From: Flavobacterium sp. GSB-24
GTDB lineage: Bacteria > Bacteroidota > Bacteroidia > Flavobacteriales > Flavobacteriaceae
Direction: 5' to 3'
Length of the DNA stretch: 64,000 nt
Assembly (NCBI RefSeq): GCF_027924665.1
Contig: NZ_AP027043.1
Coordinates: forward strand, 2,232,001 to 2,296,000
This document shows, one piece after another, positions 18,028 to 27,800 of the stretch. The notes under the pieces were generated by a model that saw only the letters and a list, made by a program, of their open reading frames with translations, ran no database searches and had not been told where the DNA came from. The first letter of the stretch is position 1; the number at the start of each line of letters is the position of its first letter. The position numbers and the translations under genes are program-made.

Positions 18028-18258
18028 CTAAAAAGAAATAGAAAACCAGATTTACATGCAAAAGGAAAACAAGTCAAAATCGACAGTGATCTTGCCAGAA
18101 TTTATCATGTAGAAACAAACGGTTTTAATCAGTCAGTTAAAGATAATGTCGGATGCTTCCTTAAAAAAAACGTTTTCAATCAAGGAATTTTTATGCTCTC
18201 GGGAGTACTTAGAAACGATACTGACGTAAAGGTGGGTATGAGATATTTAATTCTTTGA
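18028..18258 (+). pseudogene. ORF6N-domain protein remnant
   Basis: An open stretch of about 76 codons without a start codon reads KGKQVKIDSDLARIYHVET, FNQSVKDNV and GIFMLSGVLRNDTDVKVGMRYLIL before a TGA. This is the ORF6N pattern (DxDLAxxYxVETxxxNQAVKRN and GVxMLSxVLxSDxAxxVNIxIM), with the middle deleted and the start lost. ORF6N proteins are phage- or mobile-element-associated DNA-binding proteins. The remnant marks decay between topB and the minus-strand unit. Confidence 0.7.
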
Positions 18259-18287
18259 CAATGAATTACACTGATTGTTTTTTATAG

Positions 18288-19775
18288 TTATACCAATAGA
18301 TTAAGATAATTCAGTGCATTTTTTCTAAAAAAATCGTCTCTGTTTTCTTCTGAAAAACCAATTTCATTAAATAACTTGATATAATTAGAAATATAAACTT
18401 GGTTTACGCCCTCCTGGAACAACATATGCCAATCACTTCCATAAATTATTTTTTTAGAAAAAATAGGCTCACTTCTAAAAAGATTTAGAAGTCTTACTCT
18501 AAGATTAGAATATTCACCTACATGGGTAAGCTCATCTAAGTATGCTACATCGCAATACACATTTTTATATACTACACATAATTTGAATACAATTTTTGCA
18601 TACGAAGAATTCCAATTCGTTTGGTTCGCATCATTTCCAATTAATAAATCAGTAATTTGAGATTCTAAAATTTCATCTTGTGGGGAAACATTAGAAAACC
18701 AACCTTCACCACCACCTGCATGTGCAAGACAAAGACGAAGTTCTGGATATTTTTTTAAAGTTTTTAGCCAGTACATTGGACTTGAATTATAACCGCTGTG
18801 TTTTGTTGGTTGAGATTCAAAACCTTCTTTATTGCAGTGAGCAAAAAGAGGTATGCTCTTACTTATACAATATTGAAAAAGATCTTCAATACGCTCTTTA
18901 TACTGTGGATCATCGTATGAACGATATCCCATTGGAGGATAGAATTTAATTCCTTTAAATCCTTTGTTTTCAATGGCATTTTTAATTATTTCAATACAAT
19001 CCTTTTTACTAGGATCAAAGGCAACGAAACCAAAAATCTTATTGTTATATTTTTTATTTAGGTTATACATGTTTTGAATTTGCTCTTCTGCAAAATCAAA
19101 ATAAGAGTTGTATTTTTTAGCTAATAAATTATCATTAAAAAAGTTATCTACATCCATCATATGATGGATGTATAAATCTACCTCTTTTTCATCTTTTGTA
19201 ACCAAGTAATTAAGGATTTCTTCTTCGCTTCTTTGCATAAAACGGAACCATTTAAAATAATTCGCAAGTTGTTTTACTTTAGTACAAAGCCATTCGATTA
19301 GTCGCTCAAATAAATTGCGTAATTTTTGAAAGATATTTTGATTTTGCTCCAGTAGGAAAGAACTGGTCATTGTAAAATCTATAATTTCATCTTCAGCTAA
19401 AAAATTATCAAGTATTGCTTCAGTTTGAAATTCTTGCAATCCAGTGATAATTTCGGGTTCTAAAAATTGCTCATCCGGAATTACATTTACAATTTCTTTC
19501 TTAATCTGGTAAAAATCTCTTTCTAAAAAATTTATCTCCAGATTTTTATTGAAGGTAAAAAAATCGTGATTGCTATCTTGTTTTTTTAAAATGTCAAAAT
19601 TTTCATTGGAATTATCGAACATACTATCGGTATGACTTATCAATAAACGTTCTATAGCAATTGCGATATTATGTGTAATATAGGGTTCGGCATATCTTTT
19701 TAAAATTCCAGCAACTGGAAGATATTTTAAATTAAATAAGTGAGTGTGAATATCTATTTTTCTTACCATGGCCAC
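18288..19775 (-). CDS. Amidohydrolase-2 family metal-dependent hydrolase
   Basis: This is a 495-residue protein. The metal-binding HxH of the amidohydrolase barrel opens it (KIDIHTHLF, H10 and H12). Later come GIKFYPPMGY, IPLFAHCNKEG (third His), LRLCLAHAGGG (fourth His) and the closing aspartate in KIIYGSDWH. A helical insert of about 130 residues (roughly 85-220) separates the first motif from the rest, making it longer than usual family members. It is the last gene of a three-gene minus-strand unit after a toxin-like deamidase. It may process a modified amino-acid or glutamyl substrate, or act as an immunity or accessory factor; neither is shown. Confidence 0.8.
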   Translation of the reverse strand: MAMVRKIDIHTHLFNLKYLPVAGILKRYAEPYITHNIAIAIERLLISHTDSMFDNSNENFDILKKQDSNHDFFTFNKNLEINFLERDFYQIKKEIVNVIPDEQFLEPEIITGLQEFQTEAILDNFLAEDEIIDFTMTSSFLLEQNQNIFQKLRNLFERLIEWLCTKVKQLANYFKWFRFMQRSEEEILNYLVTKDEKEVDLYIHHMMDVDNFFNDNLLAKKYNSYFDFAEEQIQNMYNLNKKYNNKIFGFVAFDPSKKDCIEIIKNAIENKGFKGIKFYPPMGYRSYDDPQYKERIEDLFQYCISKSIPLFAHCNKEGFESQPTKHSGYNSSPMYWLKTLKKYPELRLCLAHAGGGEGWFSNVSPQDEILESQITDLLIGNDANQTNWNSSYAKIVFKLCVVYKNVYCDVAYLDELTHVGEYSNLRVRLLNLFRSEPIFSKKIIYGSDWHMLFQEGVNQVYISNYIKLFNEIGFSEENRDDFFRKNALNYLNLLV

Positions 19776-19887
19776 AAAGTATTATATGAAAGTTCTTAAT
19801 TTTTTTTACTCGTTAAAAGATGCCAAATACTAAACAAAACTGTTAGCTTTAATTTGGTAATAGTTATAGAAAGTAGATTTTTACATT

Positions 19888-21321
19888 TTAGCTGCGACTG
19901 TATTTTCGTAACGTACGGTCTGTATTTTCATAATTTTCGTCTAATGCACCATTTGGAAAATAAATATAGGATGGTCTAATTTCTGTGCTACCCACTCTGG
20001 AATTAAGGGAACAGAATTTTTCTTCCTGAGAATTTACCCATTCTTCTTTTGTTAACGGACTTTCTGCTATTGATGGATCAATAACATATTCTTTGATTTG
20101 ATCATTTTCTTGGACCTTAACTAGCGGAGCAACATGATACCACCAATATATACAAGTTAATCCATCTTTGACAGCTAGTTTATAAACAGCATCATTATTC
20201 CTGGGTGTAACGGAATCGTATGAAAATATTTTCTCTGAATTATAACCATAAATTTCTTCTATAATATATCTCATTTTATGTGCCCTTGCATAACAGCCAT
20301 CTTTTTTATAATGAAAAGGAATACAGGGGGATATAGATTGTTGAGTACTTTTACATGATTGTAATACAATAAAATTAAAAATATCGTTAAGCTTATCATG
20401 ATTTTCGATCGAATGTTTTAAATCTTTTTTTACCTGAGGAAGGAAACGATTGTCTTTATAATAGCTTAGAGATGTAAGCTGCATAGGGGCCTTATTTACT
20501 TCAACTATTTCTTCTGTATTAATTTGATATACAATTTCCAGTTTTAAAGCATTTTGATGCGCTAATTCTAATAAATTTATTTTTTCTGCAAAGTCCTTAG
20601 AGGATTTAGCTAATTTAAAGTGAGTAGGGTTCTCAAAAAAGGCAATGTTGATAAAATTGTTATTCTCATTAAGTGATGCTATACTATAAAGCTCAGTATT
20701 ATAATCTTTTCCATTAATAGTAATGAGATTTGAGTCATTATTATTAAGATTTTTATAAGTTCTTGAATTATCAGCCCTAGAGTCTGTGTCTGCAGTATTT
20801 AGTCTTGTGAAATCGTCACTATTGACCTTGGTTTCTACTAGTATTAAACTTTTTTCATCGACGAGTGATTCTCCGCAAAAGTATTTTCTTACTGCTTTTT
20901 GAATTGCATATGGGGCGGTATCCTGATTTTTCTCAGGTTTATCATTATCATGGGTAAAATCAATGTCTTTAGTGTGGTGACTTAAGGCATGAACACATTC
21001 GTGCACTAAAACTGCAGCATAAGTACAACCTGACCTGTTAGTGTTTGTATTTACAAATATCTGATTTGGATACGTTTTAGAATAAGCACCTCCAACGGAA
21101 GATGGTCTTTCATAGTGTGTTAAGGTAAGAACAAGATTAGACTCTTCAAATAACTTTGCAATTTTAGAAGGTTCCAGATCTGCTGGAATAGTTTCTCTAA
21201 AGGATTTTGTTCTAGAAGCTATTAACTGGAAAAATTCTGGAGAAGAAAGTATTTGGTTTGCCATTTTACACGCCTCACTAAATATCTGAAGTCCATCATT
21301 GTAAATTAGTTGTATAGCCAT
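19888..21321 (-). CDS. Candidate toxin/effector: HExxH protease-like region fused to a protein-glutaminase (deamidase) domain
   Basis: This is a 477-residue protein with no signal peptide. Residues 107-111 form a zinc-peptidase signature (VLVHECVHALSHH: H107, E108, H111), embedded in a region that resembles the peptidase-like domains of secretion-system cargo. The C-terminal part has the protein-glutaminase triad: Cys343 in GCYARAHKMRYIIEEIYG, His396 in WWYHVAPLVKV, Asp415 in YVIDPSIAESPL. Protein-glutaminases deamidate glutamine side chains in proteins. The two-domain layout, no classical signal and position with a lipoprotein and a hydrolase suggest an effector or polymorphic toxin. The delivery route and target are unknown. 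Confidence 0.75.
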   Translation of the reverse strand: MAIQLIYNDGLQIFSEACKMANQILSSPEFFQLIASRTKSFRETIPADLEPSKIAKLFEESNLVLTLTHYERPSSVGGAYSKTYPNQIFVNTNTNRSGCTYAAVLVHECVHALSHHTKDIDFTHDNDKPEKNQDTAPYAIQKAVRKYFCGESLVDEKSLILVETKVNSDDFTRLNTADTDSRADNSRTYKNLNNNDSNLITINGKDYNTELYSIASLNENNNFINIAFFENPTHFKLAKSSKDFAEKINLLELAHQNALKLEIVYQINTEEIVEVNKAPMQLTSLSYYKDNRFLPQVKKDLKHSIENHDKLNDIFNFIVLQSCKSTQQSISPCIPFHYKKDGCYARAHKMRYIIEEIYGYNSEKIFSYDSVTPRNNDAVYKLAVKDGLTCIYWWYHVAPLVKVQENDQIKEYVIDPSIAESPLTKEEWVNSQEEKFCSLNSRVGSTEIRPSYIYFPNGALDENYENTDRTLRKYSRS

Positions 21322-21357
21322 TTTATATATTTTTAGGTTTATTAAACCGAATGAGAT

Positions 21358-22116
21358 TTATTCTTTATCTAAGAATAAACTTTCCTTATCAATTGATAGT
21401 AGTCTAAAATTATCTGAATTTCCTGTTTGTCTGTAAAATTTAGTATTTGCCGAGAGCCAGCTGGCTTTTACGTTAGCATCAGCCTGTGCTTGCTTATGTT
21501 TAGTATAAGCGCAGTCAGTAAGAACAATACCTCTTACAATTGCCCAGTCTTTTAAATTGGAATTAGGAATTGCTTTGATCTCATTTTTTAAATTTTCTAA
21601 TTTTTTTGAATCGAATTTTTCTAGATTTATATAGTTAGTCTCGGTATATGATATTTTCATCATTTCATCAGATTCAATATTAATTCCACCTACTACAAAA
21701 TCAGCATTAAATCTAGTTGAAGAAGTGAATGTTTGTTCATAGAAGTTTATAGGTTTTGCAATGCTAGTGAGTTCAGGTAATTCATTTTCTATTCGAACGT
21801 TATAAGTAACGGGAAATACTTCAAATTCACCATTAGGATAAAGCCTAATTAGTGATCCAATTAAAGCTGCTGGATTGTATTTAAGTGCATCGGCATTTTC
21901 AGTGACGTACATTTTATTGCTTATCCAAGTTGGAAGTACAGTTGCGTCAGCTGCTGTCGGGCTCTTGACTTCGGAAAGTTTGATTTTTTTTCCTGTTAAA
22001 CTTTTCGTAGTGTAGGAATCTTTTATTCTGTTTAAAATATCTGCTGGAACTTTCTTTGTATCGTCACAAGCAATTATTAAAAAAACTAAAGTAAGTAATA
22101 GTATTGTTTTTTTCAT
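21358..22116 (-). CDS. Hypothetical lipoprotein, first gene of the deamidase unit
   Basis: This is a 252-residue protein with a lipoprotein signal, MKKTILLLTLVFLIIAC, lipobox Cys17 followed by Asp-Asp. No domain is recognised in the mature part, which has ATVLPTWISNKMYVT, NPAALIGSLIRLYPNGEFEVFP and a C-terminal region with a cysteine in GIVLTDCAYTKHKQAQ. It ends 36 bp before the deamidase gene starts, so the two are probably one transcript. A role as immunity protein or surface partner of the toxin is possible. The tight spacing is seen; the role is inferred. Confidence 0.65.
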   Translation of the reverse strand: MKKTILLLTLVFLIIACDDTKKVPADILNRIKDSYTTKSLTGKKIKLSEVKSPTAADATVLPTWISNKMYVTENADALKYNPAALIGSLIRLYPNGEFEVFPVTYNVRIENELPELTSIAKPINFYEQTFTSSTRFNADFVVGGINIESDEMMKISYTETNYINLEKFDSKKLENLKNEIKAIPNSNLKDWAIVRGIVLTDCAYTKHKQAQADANVKASWLSANTKFYRQTGNSDNFRLLSIDKESLFLDKE

Positions 22117-22404
22117 TCTAAAAAAATTGAATTAATATTTTTTTTAATCTACCATTCTTATTAGATCATAACGGTTTTATTTATTCGCATGTTCGATCTA
22201 TAATTTTAAAAAGTGAATTTATAAAATTTTTAAATTTAAATTTTAGGTATAAATACCTGTTTTTTAATAATTTATAAATTATCTTTGATAAAGGGAGTAA
22301 TTCAAGGATTATTTTTTAGATTGGTTTAATAAGGTTGTTGTGTTAAAATCATTTTTTTGAATCAGAGTATTATTAACGGATAATGACCTTGAAATCTATT
22401 TGGA

Positions 22405-24423
22405 TTATTTAACTTCTTTAGGAGTAACTTTTTGCACTAAGTGCTGTAAGTAAGGATCATTTTTTATCCGTTCCAACTCACCTTCAATAATCAGAACAAT
22501 ATCCCTTTTTATCTGTTTGTAATTAGCATCTATTTCTTGTTTCATATTGTCTTGGCCGTTATTGTCTTTAAAGCATAAAATCTCGGGAATTCTCTGATAG
22601 GCTTTTGTTTCGGCTGCTACTTTTTCATTATCCACCACGATTTCTGCGTGGAATATTTTCTGCTCGATACGCTGATCAAAATTGTCCGATACGGCGCCTA
22701 CAAAAACACCCTGGGTCAATGTAGAAATTTTAGATCCAGGGATAAGACTGTCCAATTGTGTGGAAATGGAAGTAGAGGTATCATTACGGTTGATGGATAA
22801 ACTCTGTCTTTTCTGCAGTACTTTTCCAAAACGTTCTGAGAGGTTTTTGGCAGTTTCGCCAACAACCTGACCGCTGAAAATGTTACCTACCGTATTTTGA
22901 ATTACCTTACTTTCTTTGTCCCCATAATCACGGGTCAATTGCGAATAATCCTGAAATCCCAAACATACTGCCACCTTATTGCTCCTTGCAGTTGCAATAA
23001 GGTTATCGAGGCCCCTAAAGTAAATTGTGGGAAGCTCATCTATAATAACAGAACTCTTTAACTGACCTTTTTTATTGATGAGTTTTACTATACGGGAATT
23101 ATATAGGCCGAGTGCTGCAGAATAAATATTCTGACGATCCGGATTATTGCCGACACAGAGTATCTTAGGTTCTTTGGGATTGTTGATGTCCAATGAAAAA
23201 TCATCTCCGGTCATTACCCAATAGAGGCTAGGGGAGATCATACGCGATAATGGTATTTTTGCTGATGCAATCTGTCCCTGCAACTGATCCTGGGCCCCGC
23301 TTTGCCAGGCATCCATAAAAGGGGATAAGTAGTTTTCCAGTTCGGGATAGGAGGTGAGAATGGTAAATACATCTGCGTACTTTTTATTGAGTAATTCAAT
23401 GGCGTGGGGAAATGTACAATACCTGCCATTATCATAAATCTTCAAAAACCATATGATAGCCGCCAGGAGAATAATCGGACTTTCAACAAAAAAATCCCCC
23501 TGCTTCTGTATCCAGCTTCGGTTCAGGTTCAGCATAATGGTATAAGCCGCTTCATAGGCATCGGAAATATCGCTCATGAAATCCGGATTTAGAGGATTGC
23601 AGCGATGGCTTTTTCTGGGGTTGTCAAAGTTGATGACATAGAATTTTGGTTTAACTTCATATTTATCGTGATGCTTTAATAAATGGTTATAGGCAATGGT
23701 AGATAGGTCATCAAACTTAAAATCGTAGATATACATCGAAAATCCTTTTTCAATCTGCTGCTTAATGTAATTATTGATAATGGCGTATGATTTACCTGAT
23801 CCCGGAGTACCCAATACAATTGTGGCCCGAAATGGATTGACAATATTGATCCAGCCATAGTTCCATTTATTTTTATAATAAAATCTGGTAGGAAGATTAA
23901 CGGAGTATTCATTTTCCATGAGTTTGGTTTCCTGCTGGAAGCTCTCGTTCTCATTGTTAAATACATCCTGCATCAGGTTGGTACGAAGTAACCGGCTGGT
24001 CCATAAACCGGCCATCATCAGAGAGATGTAACCCAGTCCCATAGTAAGGATATAAAAAAAGGCAGACTTATCCAATGATGTATTTAATAAAAAGGTATTC
24101 ATAAAAAAAAGGACCAATCCAATACCTAAAGCCAAGTATATCTTATTTCGGCTTATTTTTGCGTTCTTTACACCTTTGGTACCCAAACAGCTTAATCCAA
24201 GTAATAGAATAGCAAATACCTTAGTGTAAAGCGTATTTGAAAAAATAGCTGCTGTGCGTTGGAAATTCCCCAATATCCTATTGATAAGCTCCAATGTCCA
24301 TCCTCTATCAAGAAAAAAACTGTAACAGTACCAATAAACATGTGCCAGTACAAGCAGGATGCTAACAGCTCTCATAAACGCCATAATTTTGGCAAGTCCT
24401 CTTAAATCATCTTCTCCTTGCAT
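22405..24423 (-). CDS. mobC: Type IV coupling protein MobC (TraG/VirD4 family)
   Basis: This is a 672-residue protein. The N-terminus has about four membrane helices within the first 150 residues. The cytoplasmic ATPase has a Walker A motif near residue 205 (VLGTPGSGKSYAI), a Walker B in SVIIDELPTIYFRGL and the TraG motif VAVCLGFQDYSQLT. Coupling proteins bring the relaxase-DNA complex to the mating channel and pump DNA. In related ICEs mobA, mobB and mobC are adjacent; here a + strand gene separates mobC from mobB. There is no U-tract terminator in the 290 bp downstream. Confidence 0.93.
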   Translation of the reverse strand: MQGEDDLRGLAKIMAFMRAVSILLVLAHVYWYCYSFFLDRGWTLELINRILGNFQRTAAIFSNTLYTKVFAILLLGLSCLGTKGVKNAKISRNKIYLALGIGLVLFFMNTFLLNTSLDKSAFFYILTMGLGYISLMMAGLWTSRLLRTNLMQDVFNNENESFQQETKLMENEYSVNLPTRFYYKNKWNYGWINIVNPFRATIVLGTPGSGKSYAIINNYIKQQIEKGFSMYIYDFKFDDLSTIAYNHLLKHHDKYEVKPKFYVINFDNPRKSHRCNPLNPDFMSDISDAYEAAYTIMLNLNRSWIQKQGDFFVESPIILLAAIIWFLKIYDNGRYCTFPHAIELLNKKYADVFTILTSYPELENYLSPFMDAWQSGAQDQLQGQIASAKIPLSRMISPSLYWVMTGDDFSLDINNPKEPKILCVGNNPDRQNIYSAALGLYNSRIVKLINKKGQLKSSVIIDELPTIYFRGLDNLIATARSNKVAVCLGFQDYSQLTRDYGDKESKVIQNTVGNIFSGQVVGETAKNLSERFGKVLQKRQSLSINRNDTSTSISTQLDSLIPGSKISTLTQGVFVGAVSDNFDQRIEQKIFHAEIVVDNEKVAAETKAYQRIPEILCFKDNNGQDNMKQEIDANYKQIKRDIVLIIEGELERIKNDPYLQHLVQKVTPKEVK

Positions 24424-24601
24424 TGTACTGAATTAAATACAGAAGTGAAGTTATATGGGAGTAGAAGATCAATAGTAAGGACGGTCTTGTATGTCAGCAG
24501 ATGACGTTATTTGTCTGATAAGAACTTAAATACATTCCAATTATTTGCATAACTCCAATACTAGTGGTAATTTGGGATAATTAATTTCTAAAAAACAGCA
24601 G

Positions 24602-25987
24602 ATGATTCCAAGAATGCCTTTATCTCAATTTCCTGTTAGTACAAATCAAGAAATTGAAATTGAAAACGCTTACATATGGATTAGAAAGTTTATTTCAGAA
24701 GAGGACTGGAATGGGAGAAAGAAAAAAATTGAAGATCATTTGAGCGGTATAATTAAAACTTCAGGGTTTTCTTCAGAACAAATAAATGAAGGTACTTTAG
24801 TTGCCATACAAAAAGACCAAATAGGTTGGTACTTATACCTTGTTCATACTTATTTATATGAACCCCATAAATATGAATTTTATCAGGGAGCCAGGGTAAT
24901 TCCCATATTTCATCGCTTGGGCACTGATCTTGATTTGCTAAAAAATATTGAAGGCATTAATAAAAAAATGCGTGATTTAGTCAGGAAAAGACCTTCGGAA
25001 GCAGATGCAATTTTATTTGAAATATTAACTGCACTTTTATGGACAAGAAATGGATGGACGGTAAAGATAATTGCAGAAGGAAAATCGGGTAAAACTCCTG
25101 ATTTTTTAGTTTCCAAAGGTATGGAGCAATGGCAGATTGAATGCAAAAGACAAATGAAGACATCCGATTACACTTATAAAGAAACAAATAAAAGACAGAT
25201 TCTTATTTCTCAAATAAGTAAAATATTGCTTCATTATAATGTATTATTGGATATTACTTTTCATGTTGAATTAATATCACTCCCAGACACTTACTTGTAT
25301 GATATTCTTAAAGATATAATTCCCAAGAATAAGATATCAGGAAGGATAATTTCAAATGAAAAAGTAGATATAGATTTTTCATTTGTTGATATTTCAGCCT
25401 TTCAAAGGCATGTTAAGGAATTTTTTGTGAAAAATAACTCTCCCCAGCATTTCGAGCTTATAGCCAGTAAACCTATAGATCATTCAAGTTTCACATCTGG
25501 TTTTATTGGGAACTTTTTTTATGTAGGGGAAGATAACGCGAACAACCTATATATATCAGATATTAGGAATGCTTACGGAGTACATTGTTATTGTGATGCC
25601 AGTGAAGCTATATTTGCGAAAGCCAGAGACGTCCGAAATCAAATAAATGATGCCATAAACCAATTCAGCTCAGATACCAATTCAATTATACATATCGGAA
25701 TGGAAACCTTCGACGGACCGGAAGTTGAGAGGGCAAGATTGGAAAAGATAATCACTACAATGGAAAATATAAATATAAGTAAAGATCAAAACAGGCTCTG
25801 CTGGATTTATTATCATTATTTTCAATCATATTCAAGATCTTATCAGAACTGGTTCTTTGATGAAACTGTAAGTACAGCCACATCATTTATTAATCCGGTT
25901 CCATTATTAAAAAAAACATTTCTAGTTATTCCAGAAGATGAGCTTTCAATCAAAGATGCCTCTCATTGGGAAAGGGATTTGCCTTAA
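24602..25987 (+). CDS. Predicted PD-(D/E)XK nuclease-like protein inserted in the mob cluster
   Basis: This is a 461-residue protein of unknown family. A restriction-endonuclease-like core is visible: Glu140 in LFEILTALLWTRNGWTV, then Asp167 in TPDFLVSKG, and Glu180 and Lys182 in QIECKRQ, giving the E...PD...ExK arrangement. The last 280 residues are not recognised. It lies on the opposite strand to mobA, mobB and mobC, converging on mobB and diverging from mobC, so it splits the usual mob operon. Its AT content is higher than in the mob genes. It could be a defence nuclease carried as cargo, or an Mrr-like enzyme. Confidence 0.6.
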   Translation: MIPRMPLSQFPVSTNQEIEIENAYIWIRKFISEEDWNGRKKKIEDHLSGIIKTSGFSSEQINEGTLVAIQKDQIGWYLYLVHTYLYEPHKYEFYQGARVIPIFHRLGTDLDLLKNIEGINKKMRDLVRKRPSEADAILFEILTALLWTRNGWTVKIIAEGKSGKTPDFLVSKGMEQWQIECKRQMKTSDYTYKETNKRQILISQISKILLHYNVLLDITFHVELISLPDTYLYDILKDIIPKNKISGRIISNEKVDIDFSFVDISAFQRHVKEFFVKNNSPQHFELIASKPIDHSSFTSGFIGNFFYVGEDNANNLYISDIRNAYGVHCYCDASEAIFAKARDVRNQINDAINQFSSDTNSIIHIGMETFDGPEVERARLEKIITTMENINISKDQNRLCWIYYHYFQSYSRSYQNWFFDETVSTATSFINPVPLLKKTFLVIPEDELSIKDASHWERDLP

Positions 25988-26027
25988 TTACTGTTTTAAA
26001 ATAAGAAAAAATATACTGCTATAAGTG

Positions 26028-27308
26028 CTATTTGTTCTTTCGTTTGCTCTTTTTTTTCAACTTATTGGCAAAATCCTGTTCCCCATAATCTTCGCCTTGT
26101 TCTTTGGGAAGCAAACCGCCTAATGCTTCAATCAAACCGTCTTCGTGTTTTTCATCATTTAAGAAGTCGAAGTAAGGATGTGGTTCTTCCGCAGGAAGAT
26201 CTGCATCATTTGATGTAGATATTTTCGGTTGTAATTCTACTGGTACATTAATCTTCGGCTTGATGTTATTGTTCCAATAATCATTAAAGATATTGGCAGA
26301 AAGTTCCTTGCTCAAACGTGAACCGTTCCAAACGGTTTTAGAATTGTGGTCTATAAAAGTCATTCCATAAATGCGCCCTGTATCATTCCTCCTTACCACT
26401 ACATTAATCCCCTGCTGGGCTAAATATTTTTTAAAAGCCAGCTCATCAGTAGTTGATTTTAAAGCTATGGTAACGGCTGATTGCAATATCTTTTGGGTTG
26501 GGAGGTCTTTCAAATCTGTTTTGCATTTTGCAAAATGCAATTCCAAAGCCGGAAGCCCTGCATCTTTACCAAACAATGAAGCCTTGAACGGATGCCCGGC
26601 TCTTTCACTTTTCTCGTTTAAAGGAATGTATAATAGACCATGCCGTAACTGCCCTTGTAATTCGCCCTCTACTTTTTCAGTCGCAATGTTAAACAGGGAA
26701 AGCAAGGCATTGTACTCGCCCAAAGTCTGAAACTTGTAATAATTCGGGAAGTGTCTAACTACTGAAGCAATTTGACTTTTCACATCTCCGGCTTTGTAAT
26801 TTACAGGACGGAAAATTTTATTATTCTCCCGATGCTCCTTATCTGTTGCGGCTATCAATCCGTATTTTCTTTCCAGCTCACGGCACACATTCATAGACCG
26901 CATTTTCTCGAACTTGTCCGAAATCTTTTTGCCCTGCTCGTCCACACAAACCGATACAATATGAATATGGCTGCGGTCAATATCGGTATGTTTAAATACT
27001 ACAAAAGGTTGCTGGCCATAACCCATTTCCCGCATATACTGTTCTGCCATTTCCCGGAATTTTTCATCGCTTACCTTGTCATCCGGGTGAGGATTGAGCG
27101 AAATATGCAGCGTATGTTTTTCGGTATTACGGTTGGCTATTAGGTAAGGCGCAAAAGACTGGGTTAATTGTGCTACGGAATAATACCCGTCAGCGTTTTC
27201 AATTATCTTATTGGTAAAAATAATTTGTCCGTTTTCGTTTTCAACCTTGAGCTGATTGTACGTCAATGCTCCATATAAATTGCTTCCTCTTCCAATCTTT
27301 GCGATCAT
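26028..27308 (-). CDS. mobB: Relaxase MobB
   Basis: This is a 426-residue protein. The N-terminus MIAKIGRGSNLYGALTYNQ carries candidate catalytic tyrosines (Tyr12, Tyr17). The metal-binding histidine triad is at 107-116 in FKHTDIDRSHIHIVS (H107, H114, H116). The protein nicks the transfer origin and stays covalently bound to the strand during conjugation. The C-terminal tail is lysine- and glutamate-rich. It overlaps mobA by 4 bp, so the pair is co-translated. The candidate oriT hairpin lies upstream of mobA. Confidence 0.93.
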   Translation of the reverse strand: MIAKIGRGSNLYGALTYNQLKVENENGQIIFTNKIIENADGYYSVAQLTQSFAPYLIANRNTEKHTLHISLNPHPDDKVSDEKFREMAEQYMREMGYGQQPFVVFKHTDIDRSHIHIVSVCVDEQGKKISDKFEKMRSMNVCRELERKYGLIAATDKEHRENNKIFRPVNYKAGDVKSQIASVVRHFPNYYKFQTLGEYNALLSLFNIATEKVEGELQGQLRHGLLYIPLNEKSERAGHPFKASLFGKDAGLPALELHFAKCKTDLKDLPTQKILQSAVTIALKSTTDELAFKKYLAQQGINVVVRRNDTGRIYGMTFIDHNSKTVWNGSRLSKELSANIFNDYWNNNIKPKINVPVELQPKISTSNDADLPAEEPHPYFDFLNDEKHEDGLIEALGGLLPKEQGEDYGEQDFANKLKKKSKRKNK

Positions 27309-27739
27309 TTTTTGAGATATTTTGCTTCAAATTCGTGACTTAACTCAATGATTTTTTGACATAAAGAAGCCATTTCGGCTGTCTGCTTTTCCAATTTATA
27401 CAGATATGCAGCTGCTTTTTTCTCTGAAAAATGGCGATAAAGCAGCTTTACAATCTGGTTGTAATTCACTCCAACCAAGCGGAACTGGCTATAAAAAGTA
27501 GTCAGGCGCATATAAAAATCAATAGCTCCCTTATCGATCTTAACGGTTTTTATCTCCTTTCCAAACAATTGAGAAATGATAAACTTTGCTTTATTGGTCA
27601 TTTGAGATGCTTCAAAAAGGGATAGTAGTTTTGCATTTTCCTGCTCGTTCAGGCGAAATACATGGCGGTAAATACTAGGATCATTTTTTGGTGTCCGGCC
27701 GCCTTTGTTTCGTTTTTTGTTATTGTTCTCGCTCATCAT
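27305..27739 (-). CDS. mobA: Mobilisation accessory protein MobA
   Basis: The ATG at 27739 (or the next codon at 27736) gives 144 residues; a longer in-frame start at 27850 lies inside the inverted repeat upstream and is rejected. The start MMSENNNKKRNKGGRTPKND, the RHVFRLNEQENAKLL block and the FRLVGVNYNQIVKLL motif are those of MobA/MobC-type relaxosome proteins with a ribbon-helix-helix-like fold. These bind oriT and help the relaxase. It is joined to mobB by a 4-bp overlap. Confidence 0.88.
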   Translation of the reverse strand: MMSENNNKKRNKGGRTPKNDPSIYRHVFRLNEQENAKLLSLFEASQMTNKAKFIISQLFGKEIKTVKIDKGAIDFYMRLTTFYSQFRLVGVNYNQIVKLLYRHFSEKKAAAYLYKLEKQTAEMASLCQKIIELSHEFEAKYLKK

Positions 27740-27800
27740 ACATCCAATTTTAACTTCTTGAAAACCCTGACTTCGGAAGGTGTTTTTCAGCTCCCGGCAG

